This document shows positions 1-13,900 of a DNA stretch of 64,000 nucleotides, one piece after another. Below the pieces are notes generated by a model that made no database searches, was not told the DNA's origin, and saw only the letters and a list, made by a program, of their open reading frames with translations. The stretch comes from Tomocerus qinae (taxonomy: Eukaryota > Arthropoda > Collembola > Entomobryomorpha > Tomoceridae): assembly GCA_020055645.1 (NCBI GenBank), contig CM034549.1, forward strand, positions 17,505,930-17,569,929, read 5' to 3'. The position numbers and the translations under genes are program-made. The stretch's first letter is position 1; each line of letters opens with the position of its first letter.

Positions 1-903
1 AAATGTATTATTATTAATCCTAATTGTAATTTGTACCTAATTATAATATTGACTCAGACTATATACGTAGGTTTTTTGCTGCAAGCAAATGTTTGCCTAT
101 TTATTGATATGTTATTACTACCCAATTACCCAACTAAGGAAGTTGTATTCGAGAAACAGAACAAATTATTCTGGAAAATAAATTGTATATTTTCTTCATT
201 GGAGCAATAAATCTTGTGTGTACTATATAAGCAGTGGTTGTAACTTATTTTCATAACGTAGATCCAATGATACTCTTCCAACAATAACACAATCAACATT
301 CTTATCCTGTGTGTCCCAGAATTAAAAATAAACCACCTAATACTTAAACTGTGGACAATAGTATTCTATTAACAATAATCATAAATGTTCATAGACACAA
401 CAATGACTGTGCAAAAATTTTTAAACGGATCTGTCGTTAATAAATACGAAAATTAATTGATGGATGGTGGAATAAATAAATAGGCGTCAATTTCAACATT
501 TTCAATTCAAATATTCTTACATAGGCAGGATCTTTAAGCATTTTGAACAAGATTATATCAGTTAGAAAAGAAGAAATTAGGAATAGAATATGAAAATGAC
601 TTGTAGTACCTGTACAGAGGAAAACTCGAGTGCGGATTGTGTTGATGTTAATATTAATGCAAGAGCAACATTTGTGGACCGCTATTTGTAATGGCAGTTA
701 TATTGTAATTTCTAATGAAGTGACACAGTTTTCTAGTAAAACGAGTGTACAGAGAAATATAGTAATTAATCCAAATATTTTGGTCAATTGGTCTACTTAT
801 TTAATCATCCAGCCATCTCGATGGGCTTACCAATTAGACCATTACTGTCATTAATAGTCTGTTTCCTACTGAGTACACACACAATTAGTTTAATTATTAG
901 AAA
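1..903. other. Non-coding flank upstream of the DM13 gene
   Basis: AT-rich sequence with no reading frame showing family similarity or splice continuity. The small open frame at 630-854 lacks an ATG start and has no recognisable domain. The stretch probably holds the promoter and 5' UTR of the gene that starts at 904. Confidence 0.6.
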
Positions 904-2083
904 ATGAAAAATAAAACAATTTATTTTCTGTTAGGAATTTTTGCAATTGCATATTTAGTTGACAGTTGTTCAAGTTTAAGCATTAGTAAGCGAAGGAGTC
1001 GTCGAGACGATGAAGATGAGCCAGAAGATGAGGAAGAATCTGATGAAGAGGAAATTGTAGGAAATGTTCCTCTGGGAAGATTCCAATCTTTTTCCCATGA
1101 CGTTTCTTCCGGCGAAGTTACTCTCATGGATGGAAAGACAATTCACATTCGCAACTTTAAATATGATGGACTAGGACCTGCGGCATGGTTTGTTGTAGGC
1201 ACAAGCAATCGATATAATCAACAATTTGTTACTCTGTCAGATGCAATTGCCATACCTGACGAGAATCATACGTGAGTACATTTTTAGAATTTTATCTCAT
1301 AATAATATTCATTCAAATTCAAGCATCGAAAGATTCTCTGAAATTTATTGTTTTAAACGTTTTAATTTTTTAAACATAAAATAAAAACCTGAGACTGCCA
1401 TATATAAAAAGTACCTAACCAAAAATGGTCAAAAAGTATATAACTATTAATGTTGGTTATAATAACGCAGATTTCATTATCATTATTACTAGTTTGGCAA
1501 AAATTATATGTTGAGTTTTATAGAGTTTTGTCGAAACAAGCAATTTTTGCTACAAATTAATCTACTTTTGCAACAATGTCAATATTATTCGATTTACGTT
1601 ATTTTTATTTATAGGTGCGACAGACTTGGAAAATACCGTGGAGAGAACATAAAATTGAAACTCCCTGGAGGCATGAAGTTTTCTGACTACAATTACCTGT
1701 CAATTTACTGTCTTAGATTTAATGAAAACTTTGGATATGTTGAAATTCCAGACGAAACGTTCCGTAATGGGGTAAGAGTAAAGAATTGATGTAGAGGTTT
1801 ACTAAGCATAGGGAATTTACAGCCCTAAAGTCAAAAATAATCATAAATTTAATATTATTTTTGTTTTGCAGTCTGCTCAAGGAATAAAGGAATGTATGTG
1901 ATTCAACATTTTCCATATGTTAATCAAAGAGAACTATATTGTTATACATTTGTAGCTGATCATTTGTAATTGTATCATCTTTGTAAATCTCTTGTAGGTC
2001 CGCAAGAATTGGTACGAGACGGAAGAAGATTAAAATATCGAATACAACCTGACAAGAAATTACCAAAACTGAGACTCAAATAA
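904..2083 (+). CDS. Secreted DM13-domain protein
   Basis: Four coding exons, 904-1271, 1615-1771, 1872-1893 and 1998-2083, join in phase to give 210 residues ending at TAA. Residues 1-22 form a signal peptide. A basic dibasic stretch (SKRRSRR) and a strongly acidic segment (DDEDEPEDEEESDEEE) follow. From about residue 53 to 165 comes a DM13 domain: G-R-F-x-S-F-S-H-D-V-S-S-G, the NFKYDGLGPAAWFVVG core, KLKLPGG, and the closing LSIYCLRFNENFGYVEIP with its conserved Cys. DM13 occurs in Skeletor-type proteins, usually beside a DOMON domain. Here it is alone, and a separate DOMON protein lies 47 kb downstream. Family membership is well supported by motif order. Function is unknown; an extracellular redox or matrix role is only proposed for the family. 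The dibasic-acidic linker could be cleaved by a furin-type protease (inference). Confidence 0.86.
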
Positions 2084-4983
2084 CTAAGTCCATACTAAAC
2101 AAAAGATTGTCTTTGTCTCGGTAGGTGCTTCAATAATTTAACGAACATAAACAGATGAAAAATACATCCTTATGCAGTAGTGTACAAATAATTCATTTCA
2201 TTCCATATAACATATTTACATGGCCAAGAATAAATGGACATTTTCAGCTTAGATGGTTACGGTTGCAATTTAAAAATTGCATTTCTTGTAACGTTAATAC
2301 ATATTTCACACGTGCAAAGGTATTTGCTTTAGCATGCGTGAAAGGGAAATGAAGATAACAATTGCTAATTATAAAAATAAAAACAGGGATGACTAAAATG
2401 CTATATTACTCCATCATTACTACCATTCACATTAACTAAAATACTGGTAATCACGATATTCATTACCACAATGTGTTATATAAACAATATAATCGCATGA
2501 TTACACACCTCATTACTCTGCAGCACAACAGCTAAGAGTTGAGACTGAAATAAAGGCTATCATTTAAACCGGTTACTTTTCCCATATCATAAAAATTACA
2601 ACTTTTCAAGTTTTGATGTAGCTCTAAATATAGATTGTACATGTACAGGATATCAACACGAAACATTCTGTCTGGTCATGCTCCTCTACGCAGTGGCTGA
2701 ATAATACTTTTCAGGTGCATCCATTTTTTTATTTTGTGATCAGAACTATTACAATTTTTCTGAACTGTATCTGTACACTATAGTTAGGCAGACGTTTCAA
2801 CCCGGAAGGTGTAATAGGTAAAAACATGAAAAGAATTAATAGTGGGGGTAAAAAAGAGATCAGCACCCCATTCGGCATCTGAGGTTAATATCATTAACAA
2901 AATCAACTGAAATACATTCAAACTGCAATTTAAACATCAAAGCAATATGTAAACACAAATTCATTGCAAAAATAGGCTGTAGGTAATCAAAGTCATGTAA
3001 CTTTGGAATTTAAGGCTCCACTACAGATTTAGATATCTTGTATAAGCACCTCTCTGAATGGAAAGCGACAAAGTCTCCAAACTTTAACGTAGCATTGTGC
3101 TTAAAAGCGGTAATGAAATCAATAAATCAATATCTGTTATATGCACTTTGACATAAATATGGTACTCGATGAGAAAATGTATTTGGAATTTTGGAACGCG
3201 AAAATCGGATCTGAATTAATTAAAATAATATAAATATACCTGGGGCATAAAATTGTTATTGATTGTTTAGTAAACATTTATGACGCATGCAGCTATTCTG
3301 TTTGCAATAATATTTTCTTGATAAACTAATTAACCATTTGTACACCTGCAGTCTACAGGTACAGGTTGAGTTTATAGTTTTGTACCCAAATAATAAAAGA
3401 CATTATAAATATTATGGACACTCAATGTTGTAGGACAAAAGAAGGACACCGAGTCAACATAAAAATTCGTGACGTACATTTAACAAAAACATTACGTCTA
3501 CCATTTTCTTCTTATTATGATCAATGCAAGTTTACTTTTACATTCTCCATTGTTATCTCAGCGCTCTAGTAGTAATTCTAGACAATATAGTACATACTAT
3601 ACACTTAATACTATGCTTTAGGTAAACCCATATTCCTATCGAATGTGCATATAGAGATATTATGTGTGCACACATGTAGTGTCTGTATTAGTGTCTCATC
3701 CAATTTCTTATCTCAGCGTAGAAGATCGTCTCGCGCCATTAGCATTGACATTCTGACAATTATCAAGTGGTCTTAATGATCGATGTGTTCTTGGATCAGC
3801 CAAGTTATTATCTAATTAAGATGCATAAGTAATGGTTCAAATACCAACACGTGTCGAAATACTTTGCGAAAGGAGACATACTATCTGTATAAACAATATT
3901 TTAATGTGCTACTATGTATTGTGATGATGAGACTGTGTGACACGATTATTACTTTATAATTGCGATCTGAAACCATTACTCCTCTACCTAGTAAGTATAT
4001 GCATAGCAAGTGGAATTAAATTAGGATGTGACTATGACATAAATAAATACTTAGAAGTTATCTGGTAGGTACTCCTATACCTAGTACACAGTGCCATTGT
4101 CATCTTCGTTAGAAATGTCGAAACAATTTAGTATCCTATGACCTTTCAGTGCATAAATGGACAGAATTAAATAGAGTAGTGTATGCAATGCAAGTATTTT
4201 TCAATGTACCTTGCATTATTATATAGCTTTATCAAAAGTATGTTACAAGTAAACAAGAGTAATACAACAATGCATTTTACTGCCAACATCATGTACCTTA
4301 TTCAGTAGGGAATGCATATTGTCTATGTAGTTCAAAGCTATATTTTGGTTCACTAGTACAGAGTCGCTCCAAGTTGAACAATGAGTGTACATTCACATTC
4401 GCAGAAGAACTGTGTTTCTGAATTGCATGAGTCTTCATTACTGTTTTACCTAACCATGCATTTCATGTGTAATTTAGCATAAGTAAGCATATGCTTATAT
4501 AATTTGATGTGTTCTCACAGTTAGTTGTCAGTCTCTGTTCTACCACAGATGAGTTAAGACAGAGTCAAATTAAGCCTTTTTGCAATACCTCATCTTAAAG
4601 ACCTTTTTTGTCTTCAGCAAATACTAAACTGCATCGTAGTAAAGTAATTTGACAAGTACTTGTATAATAATAGTTCCACGTAGTTCACACAGTTTTTGCT
4701 GTTTGCACTGGACTACCCAATAGTAGGGCGATTGTGATATTTGATTATTTGTTTCTATGTGGTTGTGGCTTTAATCATTTCTACTTGGTTAACCACACAG
4801 TTATTAATACTTGCTACTTTATAATCTCCTGGAGGAAAAAGTCTGGAACTCTTCTGTTCTCATTATAATCTCAGTAAGGATTGCTCTGGCAAACTCGACT
4901 GTTTCATACTTCTGTGATACTTCAAAACATTAAACTATAAACACACGTGCAATTTTATTAAACCTGATCATCGCACACACAAA
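2084..4983. other. 3' UTR and intergenic DNA
   Basis: No coding exon could be supported here on either strand. The first part is the DM13 3' UTR, with an AATAAA at 2229-2234 about 146 nt after the stop as a candidate poly(A) signal. The remainder is AT-rich, without obvious tandem repeats, and leads into the first exon of the transporter gene. Confidence 0.6.
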
Positions 4984-7900
4984 ATGAGTATTAGGACTCT
5001 GAGGTCCAGTGGAGGAAAAGGAGCACTAGATCTTCCACCTAAAAAGCTGGTATAACTTGCAATCTCTCCTCAAATTATAATTTTATTACTTTTACTCTTA
5101 ATTAACTGTATCTTATCACATTTTATATTATCTTGGATTTGGTACGCCATAGGACAATTAAATATCTACGACTGTGAATACTATTCGACATTTAAATTAG
5201 GTACACAGAGAAGATTGTAATTTCAATGTGTTCAGAAATAGGTACAGCATTTCATCTCTTGCGTCCTTAATGTGTCACAGCACTAGGATTTTTATAAGAT
5301 GTTAAACAAAGATGCGTAATTAGTCAGGTTTTTAATCTGTATAGCAGGAACAACAGACCTTTCATTCATTCTAAGAATAATTAGAAATTCGCAAAACATA
5401 TCAACACTTAAGCAATGAGGAAAACCACATTCACATTTTCCCTTTCTAATTTCTACAGGGTTGTATTTCTTTTGAAGTTGAAACGGTTTGGTCCATAAAT
5501 TCAAGCACACGAATCTCAAATTATGCGCAAGTATCACTTACGCAAGCTAATTTCAGAAGCTCACCAAATTTCTATTGATTTCTATACCTAGTATAAGACT
5601 GTCAATTTTACACACGTACAACTCACCTACATGCTGCATGATTCATACTTAAATCTTAAAATGTATTATTTTAATAGGTCATCGGCATTTCTATTGATTG
5701 ACTATACAATCGCGTATCACATTACACTTAAGTTAGTACTAACTATGCTTGAGACTCATTTCCTAGTCAGGAGTTTATAAAGAAATTCTTTGTGTATACA
5801 TTTTACGTTTATTCCCTGAATAATGGTTGAAACTTAATCTAATCAACTCAGATCGATGAATATCTTAAGACTAACACCAAATTATTCATAAAAATATTAT
5901 ACCTAATGCTTACCACGAAATTCAACGATTTGTAACAAAGAATGTTTCGTAAATTAGTAGGATATTTTGGATAGTTCGTGTATGTGCATTATTGTAGAAC
6001 TGTTAAAGGGTTATAATATAACTATTCATTATATGTTTGCTTTCGTAGATACGCATCGTCTCACAATAGATAATAATATTCTGAGGTAAATTACATACGT
6101 CATACACGTCTGAGTCTGTAAGATGTAATGCAATTCAAATTATGTATGTATAGTACTAGGTATTACATTTAATTCTGTAATATTGTTCACTGATATCACT
6201 AGAAGCATCACAATTGGTAGTAAAATATTAAATTCTTGGAAAATGCAACATATCTCTGTGAGAGCATGTTAAAAAAATACTAAAGGTCATTAATAATCAG
6301 AGGAGGCTATTATCCATCCATGAGAACTTTCCACTCTTATGGGCTACTAAAGTCACGTTATAGCTTATAAATAAGGATGTGATGGTGAAGAAAATGATAA
6401 TGCACATGAATAAATACTACAATAACACGAAAAGGGACTGTAAGAATTCTCCTTACGTAATAATTACAGTTAAAACAAAGAAGTTACACGAAAAGAGGAA
6501 ATATTAATTATTGGATTGTGAACTATACTTGCTTTTGGTATGATTATGAATTGTATCAATTGTTATGGCAGGTGAAGGACAAAAGTAGTAGCGAAAAAAC
6601 ATGCGAAGAGTTCGATGAAATCCTCGATGTGATTGGATCTCAGGGAAAATTCCAGAATTTTTTCTTGTATGCCGTTCTGTCACCAATCTGTGCCTTGGAG
6701 CCTCTTCTTTCTCTAAATCTCGTTTTCATGCTCTTCGAGCCTGATCATTGGTGCTTTGTACCTGGACGACCAAATGACACAAGTCTGGAAGAATGGAAGA
6801 ATCTCACTTTGCCTATGTAAGATGAACGATAACATTCGAAACTGTTTTTATTGCTTTCTCGTGTATCTATCAGCTATATATATAACTTTGAAGTTCTAAC
6901 TCCCACTTCAATATTGATACTCTTGTTTAAAATAACTTCCTTACCTAAGCAAAGCACGTAGTTACCTACCTACATAAATTACATAAGCAGTTTTTGTCAT
7001 CCTGTAGAAATTTAGTAGTTATTCAACAGAAAAGCAACCAAACCTAAAAGGAAAATGTCTTCCTATTGTATTTTTTTCTGGACGAGCTGACCTTCAATTT
7101 CGTCACTTTTGTTCACGCCAATATAATGGGAAAAGTTTTTTCGTCAGAAGGACGCATCTGTAAATCCTGTACCATAATTGCCAAACTACACGATGTTTCA
7201 CTTTTACACTTTTACATGTTTTTGGTACAGGTATCATTACTATTGCTACACATGTTGCTTTCCAACACTAAAATATAGATACTACTTCAATTTTAAGTGC
7301 TTGTATTTACAATTATTTTCGTTTTTAATAGTGCTGCAGAAAGTGCATTAAATCCGCAATTGTTATTGATATTCATATTCTTTCGTAAAGCATACTCTGA
7401 CTAAGAGTTAACTTCGCTTGAAAATTGGAAACGTTTTAATGATATGTTAGTTAAATATAGCATGTCATCCTATCGTCGGCATTTGATGACTAGTATATTT
7501 GATTGTCGTGTTTATATGGAGGCTTTATAGAACTATAACTTTATAGGGAACCCGGGCCGGATGGTCAAAATCGTTTAAGTATGTGCAACATGTACGATGT
7601 AAATCGAACGATAGTCCAATGTAATGCCGGATGGGAATACGAAACAAACGATTTTTCAGCCACTCTGCCTTCACAGTATAATTGGGTGTGTTCTCAATCC
7701 CATTATGCTACAGGTGGGTCTCTCTCGGATTTTCATTACCACTTTAATTAACAAAAACAATAATGCAATGTTTGAAAATCTAGATGCATTTACAAGTGCA
7801 GCTATTGGAAATGCCTTTGGAACTATTATCTACGGACAATTGGCAGATAAGTAAGTGCTTCGGTATTTTTATTGCCAAATTGTCATGATTTTTATTTTTA

Positions 7901-10627
7901 TGCTCTGTCAACTCATGATTCAGTATGTTAAAAAGAGATTATAGAATACATTGTGATTTAAGTAGCGGTAGTGCTACTTAAAATGAAGCTAAACAAACAA
8001 TGTAATAAAATTGTGGATATTTTAATTACTGCAAAGTGTGTAGAGACATGCAAGATGATAAAAGTGTCTTAATTCCCCATAAAAATTCCATAGTGGCTTT
8101 TAAGAACTTTCAACTAAACTCGTAATTGTGACACATTCGTAGAATTCACACCTATGCACGATTATTGATGACGCATAACTAATGATAACTTGTATTGCTC
8201 TTAGGGTTGGTCGCAAGCCGATATTCTTCTTGTGTATGTTTCTCAACATCTTTGGCCGACTGCTGAGTCTCTTCATTCCACAAAATTTCGTAGCATTCTT
8301 AGTGGTGCAATTTATCGTTGGCTCAGGATTTCCTATGATGTTTATAGCTCCTGCTATGATCGCTGCTGAAATGTCAGATAAAGGTAATTAGGTACTTATA
8401 ATTAGCTAATGAAAATTCCGAGAATTCTTTATTGACAATAACTACGTACTAAGTCAGGAACCTTATTGCTAATTGAAGGTGATTCTTAGCTACCATTTTA
8501 TAGAAAACACTTAAACAAATGTACAAGACATTTTTAACAATCTATTAAAACTCGCTTTACATAAAGCTTGCTTAAACGAAGCGAGACTCTATTATTTTAT
8601 GTAATAGGGCAAGAATGCAGATTAGCTCAACAAAGATAAATATTTTGAAATATATCACTTAAAATAGGGTTATTTTTTGGTTCTTAGTTTGATCCTTGAA
8701 TAAGTAAGGAAGAAAAGGTCATAATACTAGTTTCATTTGAATCAAAATAAGAATCATCATCCATTAGTGACATTAACAAGTCTTCACAAAAATTCCACAG
8801 AGTACCTAAACGATATCTGTATAACTATTAGCGAGTACCACAAAATTAATTTGGTATTTATTTGCACTGTGCTGAGTTACATTTGTGCTATACGAGCATA
8901 TAAATATGTAATCATATTTGACCCTCCTTTGCAGCTTGTGAGGCAAATTGCTTCTTTGGTGTTCCTACAGACAATTACACGAGAGAAACACAAGTTCAAA
9001 TATTTAGCTAGTTCTTAACACTGTATTACGGAAATAGCTTACCAAATACTAATAAATTTTACCGAAATTAATAGATCACAAAGGTAAAATTTAACTATTT
9101 AATTCACAGATTTTAGAGCCTGGATATATTCTGTTACATGGATGATTTGGGTAAGATTCCAATTTTGACCTTGAGTAGATTCATTATATTGATGATAAGA
9201 ATGTAAAAAATGTAATAATCAGGTAAATATGCTTATCCCTTCATTGAGGGAGAAATTAATTCTACTAAGCTATTTTTAATGTTATTTGTTAAATATTTTC
9301 AAAGTTTATAATGAAAATTATTTTCTGTCTATTAAAGGTTGTAGGGATGGCCTTTTTGCCTTTCCTAGCTTGGTTATGCAGAGATTGGTTTCTTATTGGG
9401 ATATTAACATCAGCTCCTTGGGTGGTTGTTTTTCTGTATTACAAATGGATGCCTGAATCACCTAGATGGTTATTATCAATTGGCAAAATTAAGGAAGCTG
9501 CAGTTGTGATCAGACAAATTGCCGAAACAAACGGAACATCCGATAAATTATCGGATAAGCAACTTGATACAATGCTGAAACAATTACTAATCAAACAAGA
9601 CCAGAATGATGAGAAAGTTGGCGTGTGGACTTTGTTTACCCGGTTTACTTTGGCTAAAAATACTTTGTTGTTAACCACTGCTTGGTAAGTTCATTTACAA
9701 TCATTTACACATCTTAAAATAATATTTATATACAGGAAGGAGAAATAATATAATTTACCACAGGGTTATGAATGGAGTTATCTATTATGCAATCACTCTG
9801 AATGTCTCCAACATGTCGGGAAATCAATTTGTAAATTTCTTCATTCTGGCAATCATCGAACTTCCGTCTGGTTACTTGGGGAGTGTTCTTGTTGACAAAG
9901 CTGGTCGAAGATGGATTCAAGTCCTATTCTTCTTCATCTGCGTCCTTTCAAGTGTTGTTGCTGGAATTGCTGTCCTATCTCCTGGATTATCCGTATTGAC
10001 AATAATTGCTGCGGTGGCTGCCAAGTAATTATTTTTACCAAATTCAATATTATTCATTACTATATATTCTTTAGATTGAAAGTTTTCGGTTTACAGATTC
10101 GCCATCACTTTGACATTCCTGGTGGTGTACCTTCAAGGTACTGAAATTTTTCCGACGCAGCTAAGGTCAACTGGAAGTGGCTTTGCATGCACTGTTGCAT
10201 CTACTTTGGGAATTTTTACTCCGTATATTGTCTTCTTGGTAAATTATACCTTCTTATGCAGAAAAGAGAATTTGGAACAAAAGAATTACATTTTATATTT
10301 TAATGGGATTTATTTTGCAGGCAAAATACAATTTAGGAGCACCGTGGTTTGTTGTGGCAGTAATGTCTTTAGTTGGGATGATCAGTTCAGCTTTTCTCCC
10401 AGAGACGTTAAATCAAAGTCTACCAGTAAGTTTTTTCGTTGAGCAAATATTGATTACACATAACATAATAGATACTTTTACAGACGATTCAACTTCGATA
10501 TTAATTTGTCGAATTTTAATAATTTCAGGAAACTTTAGATGATGCAAGCAATTTTGGAAAGCATAACAAATTTTGGAGTTTACGTCCTCCTCCTAAAATG
10601 ACTACGGAAAATAATGGAAAAGCCTGA
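4984..10627 (+). CDS. Organic cation transporter-like MFS carrier (SLC22 family)
   Basis: Eleven coding exons: 4984-5049, 6572-6816, 7547-7713, 7784-7850, 8205-8383, 9110-9150, 9338-9684, 9764-10024, 10097-10238, 10321-10425, 10529-10627. They give 572 residues, the usual length for SLC22/OCT carriers. A cytosolic N-terminus enters TM1 near FFLYAVLSPICALEP. A large extracellular loop between TM1 and TM2 carries paired cysteines (WCFVPG, SMCNMY, VQCNAGW, NWVCSQ). Loop 2-3 has the MFS signature DKVGRKP (about 181-187). The SLC22 hallmark PESPRWLLS lies near 294, a second MFS signature DKAGRR in loop 8-9, and TEIFPTQLRSTG near 473. The hydrophilic tail ends PPPKMTTENNGKA. Likely plasma-membrane transport of small organic ions or zwitterions; the substrate cannot be read from sequence. 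Exon 1 is short (22 codons) and sits 1.5 kb upstream; the continuing phase and the ATG support it, but it is the least certain exon. Confidence 0.93.
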
Positions 10628-10938
10628 TAACTTTGTACAACTAAACTTGAAACATTCAGTATTCTTTTTAAATATTATTTCATTCAGACTTACTCGTTTT
10701 GAATGTACTTTAAATATTAATGTACCTATTGTTCTCATTTTTTGAGATATCTTGACATATATGGCTGGAAAAACCAGCGTAAAAAGCGTCTGATTTTTAA
10801 ATACAGAAGAGAAGTAAGAAAAGATTTGTTTTTGTTCTAACTTTATTCCTTCCCCATAATGTACTATGTGCTACAAACATTATTCTAATGATTTCATTGA
10901 AAAAATCGCATGAGAACGAAAATAAATGATCTTAGAAA
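10628..10938. other. Convergent 3' intergenic gap
   Basis: Only 311 bp separate the stop codons of the converging transporter (+) and HAP2-like (-) genes, so their 3' UTRs probably abut or overlap. TTTATT at 10842-10847 is AATAAA on the minus strand, about 95 nt past the minus-strand stop. AATAAA on the plus strand lies at 10921-10926. Confidence 0.6.
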
Positions 10939-13900
10939 TTATCTGAAAGTTGTATTCGCATCTTGTTCAGCTAATGGCGGGTGTTGAAAGGGAAATATCT
11001 GCTCATTATCCTCTGGTGGCTCATCGAAAGAATCTTCAGAATTATCTGCCCTTCTATCCCAATTAATGTAGCTATTTGAATTATTGTAGGAATTGGAGAT
11101 TGGAGTCCTGAGTTGTTGCTTTAGAACAGGTGTTAACTGTACAAAAATGGTATAAGAAATTATGTTTTCATCTGGGCGATTCGCAAAAAGTAATAAAAAT
11201 GCATTACTTGGCATGGACTGCTTCTGTTTTCAACATTGGCATTAGGTGTCTCATTAGGGTCATTTGTTAAGGCATTGAATTGTTGCATCCAAAATTTATT
11301 TCTGCCAATGGGACTCCCTATTAATATATCTGAACTGTCACTCGATGCGGGTTCCGGAATCTGACCTGGTTGATAAGAGTATTTCTGCGGTGGTTGATCT
11401 AATAAAATCATTGAATCCACTTGCTGGGATTTTAAAATCTCGTCGTTTCCAGTTGCCGACATATTTTCAAGCCAAAGCTTATTTCTTGGACTTCCTACTA
11501 CAATATCTGAGCTCTCACTCGCAGAATGTTCTATTGGAGTACCTTCGTGAGAATCACTATCCTTTGATAATCTTCTAAGTAGATTAAGTGAATCCACTCG
11601 CTGGGATTTCAAAATCTCGTCGTTTCCAGTTGCAGTCATATTTTCAAACCAAAACTTATTTCTTGGACTTCCTACTACAATATCGGAGCTCTCACTCGCA
11701 GAATGTTCTATTGGGGTACCTTCGTGAAAATTACTATCCTTTGATAATCTTCTAAGTAGAGTAAGGGAATCCAGTCGCTCTAGTTCTGGAAATGTCAAAT
11801 TTTCCCTTAGGGGACCTTTTTCAACTGAAGCTGATGTTGCTATTCGTTCTCCAAGTGCGAGATTTGAATTGAAAGGTTCACTCTGTATCTAAGGACAAAA
11901 TAAATAGTATTTTGTAATCATCATCGAAATATATTTGAAGAAAAACTTTAAGTTGGTCATCCTCACAATAATTTTGGATTAATTATAAACTTACTTCAGT
12001 AGGATATATCCTTTGTTTAGATTTCATAGCGGCCAAAAGCATTCTTTCAACTTCGTCAATATCGACCTTGCTGGGTATGGAAAATGGTGGTGGAAGAGCG
12101 GCAGGCTCAATGGGTGAAATGGAAGTTACAGATTTCTGTCCAGGCGTAAAAACTGTATAAGTTCTTGTGTCGGGCAAATTGTATATCTCTACATTATTGC
12201 TAACTTTTTGTTGAGTGGTGCTTTCTGCAGTGTGCATTATCGGAAGACTCCTTGCTTGATAGGCTTGTTGTGCATCTCGTACTGTATCTTGAATACCAAA
12301 TTCAGAGTGCTGACGAATAGCATGTGTTTCACTGTAATTCTGAAGAAATCGTGACCATAATTCTTGTTTTTTCTTTACACTGGCACGAACATCTGTTTCA
12401 CTGGTTTCTGAATACGCATCAGATGGCTGATATTCGATATAATGAGGAATATGCTTATTATCATTTAGTTCTGGAATGGGTGCCATTTTTTGTGATGTAG
12501 AGAAATATGCTCGGGTTGAGTTTTCTGGATTGCTAGATACTGCAACAAGCTCCGGCGTAGAATAATTTAGATTCATCACTGGGGCTGATCGAGAACGAAA
12601 TGCACTATTTTCGTGGTAATCATATTCTGCGTGATCAAGGTCAATTAAGGGAATTTCTTGAAAATCTTCCAAGTAATTATCCTGATAGTTCTTAGGGGGC
12701 ACTTCTCCAGCATGCGGTTTTCTCCAATAAATATGGCTCGGTGTAGTTGGATGATGATGACCTTCAGGGGGACGATAAGCATTGTTTTGAGTATTGTGTC
12801 TTGTGCTAATATTTGATGGATTGATTTTACTCCAATTTTTACTAGGCGTGGGTTTATGATTTGAACTACCCTGGTTGGCATTGCTTGGATTTGGACCAGG
12901 GGGAGGATCATGTGGACTAGGGGGAGGGTCATGTGGACTGGAAGGCGGATCGTGTGGACTGGATGGCGGATCATCTGGACTGGGAGGATCGTGTGTGCTA
13001 TGATTTGAATTAGTTTTGGAGTCATTTACAGAGCAAGCTGATCTGGTCGTCTGTTCTTGGCCACTGGACGACCTGCGGGAAGTTGAACTCTGTAGAATAC
13101 AATGGGATGCAGACCTATAATACAGGTTTGGGGGATATCATTTCAGTAAAATGACAATTCATACCTTCTTAACTTCGCGCCGACTGATCACTTCACTTAT
13201 TACATCTGCGCTTTTATCTGGAAAATTGGCGAGATCTTCTGAAAGGAGTGCAATGGACCTCTTCTTCCTTTTTTGATTCCTTTGGTATACATATATCACT
13301 ATTATTCCAAGGCCCGTACAGCAAGGAAGTAAAATAACCACCAGAATAATAAGAATCTAATAAACAAATAAAAAATTGTTAATAACGGAAAAGAATAGGG
13401 CATCATTGCAAGGGAGTAATTTTTCTAACAGTGTATGCATATCCTGTTGAAATGGTACGATCTGTAACTTCTCCTTCAGGAGACCGCACATTACACATGT
13501 AATAAGGAGTTTTCTGAGGATCTAACTTTTGAGGTTCAAACTTGGGTGACAACCAATTATCATCGCATTTACAATGTCCTTTATCATCCATTTTACCATG
13601 CACACAAATAACTTTCTGAAAAGATACATTATCGTATTATTTTAAGTTTTTTCCCATCCCTAAAAATGGAAAAGCTATTCTGTAAATAAAAGATTCCTTA
13701 CTACAGCTTCTACAGGATTTACTTTCTGGAGATCAGAATCAGAATCGTTAATACCCATCTTCATTTCCTCAGTCAATGAACGTACTACAAGGGAAGAAGG
13801 ATACTGATCCCTACATAAATTCGTTACGGCAGAAAGCATCTGAAAATGGATTTGAAAAATACTTTAGCAATCCAATGATTTTACTAGACAAATCCTTCTG

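Noticed and set aside
3830-3850. GGTTCAAATACC, resembling a tRNA B box
   Set aside because: No matching acceptor, D or anticodon stems could be folded around it by eye.
5292-5537. 81-residue minus-strand frame
   Set aside because: It lies in the first intron of the transporter, has no domain and no flanking splice sites that fit.
12645-13025. 126-residue minus-strand frame rich in HTIRLPVH-type repeats
   Set aside because: It is the wrong frame of the proline-rich coding repeat of the HAP2-like tail; the true frame follows the splice at 13089 and matches the downstream exon.
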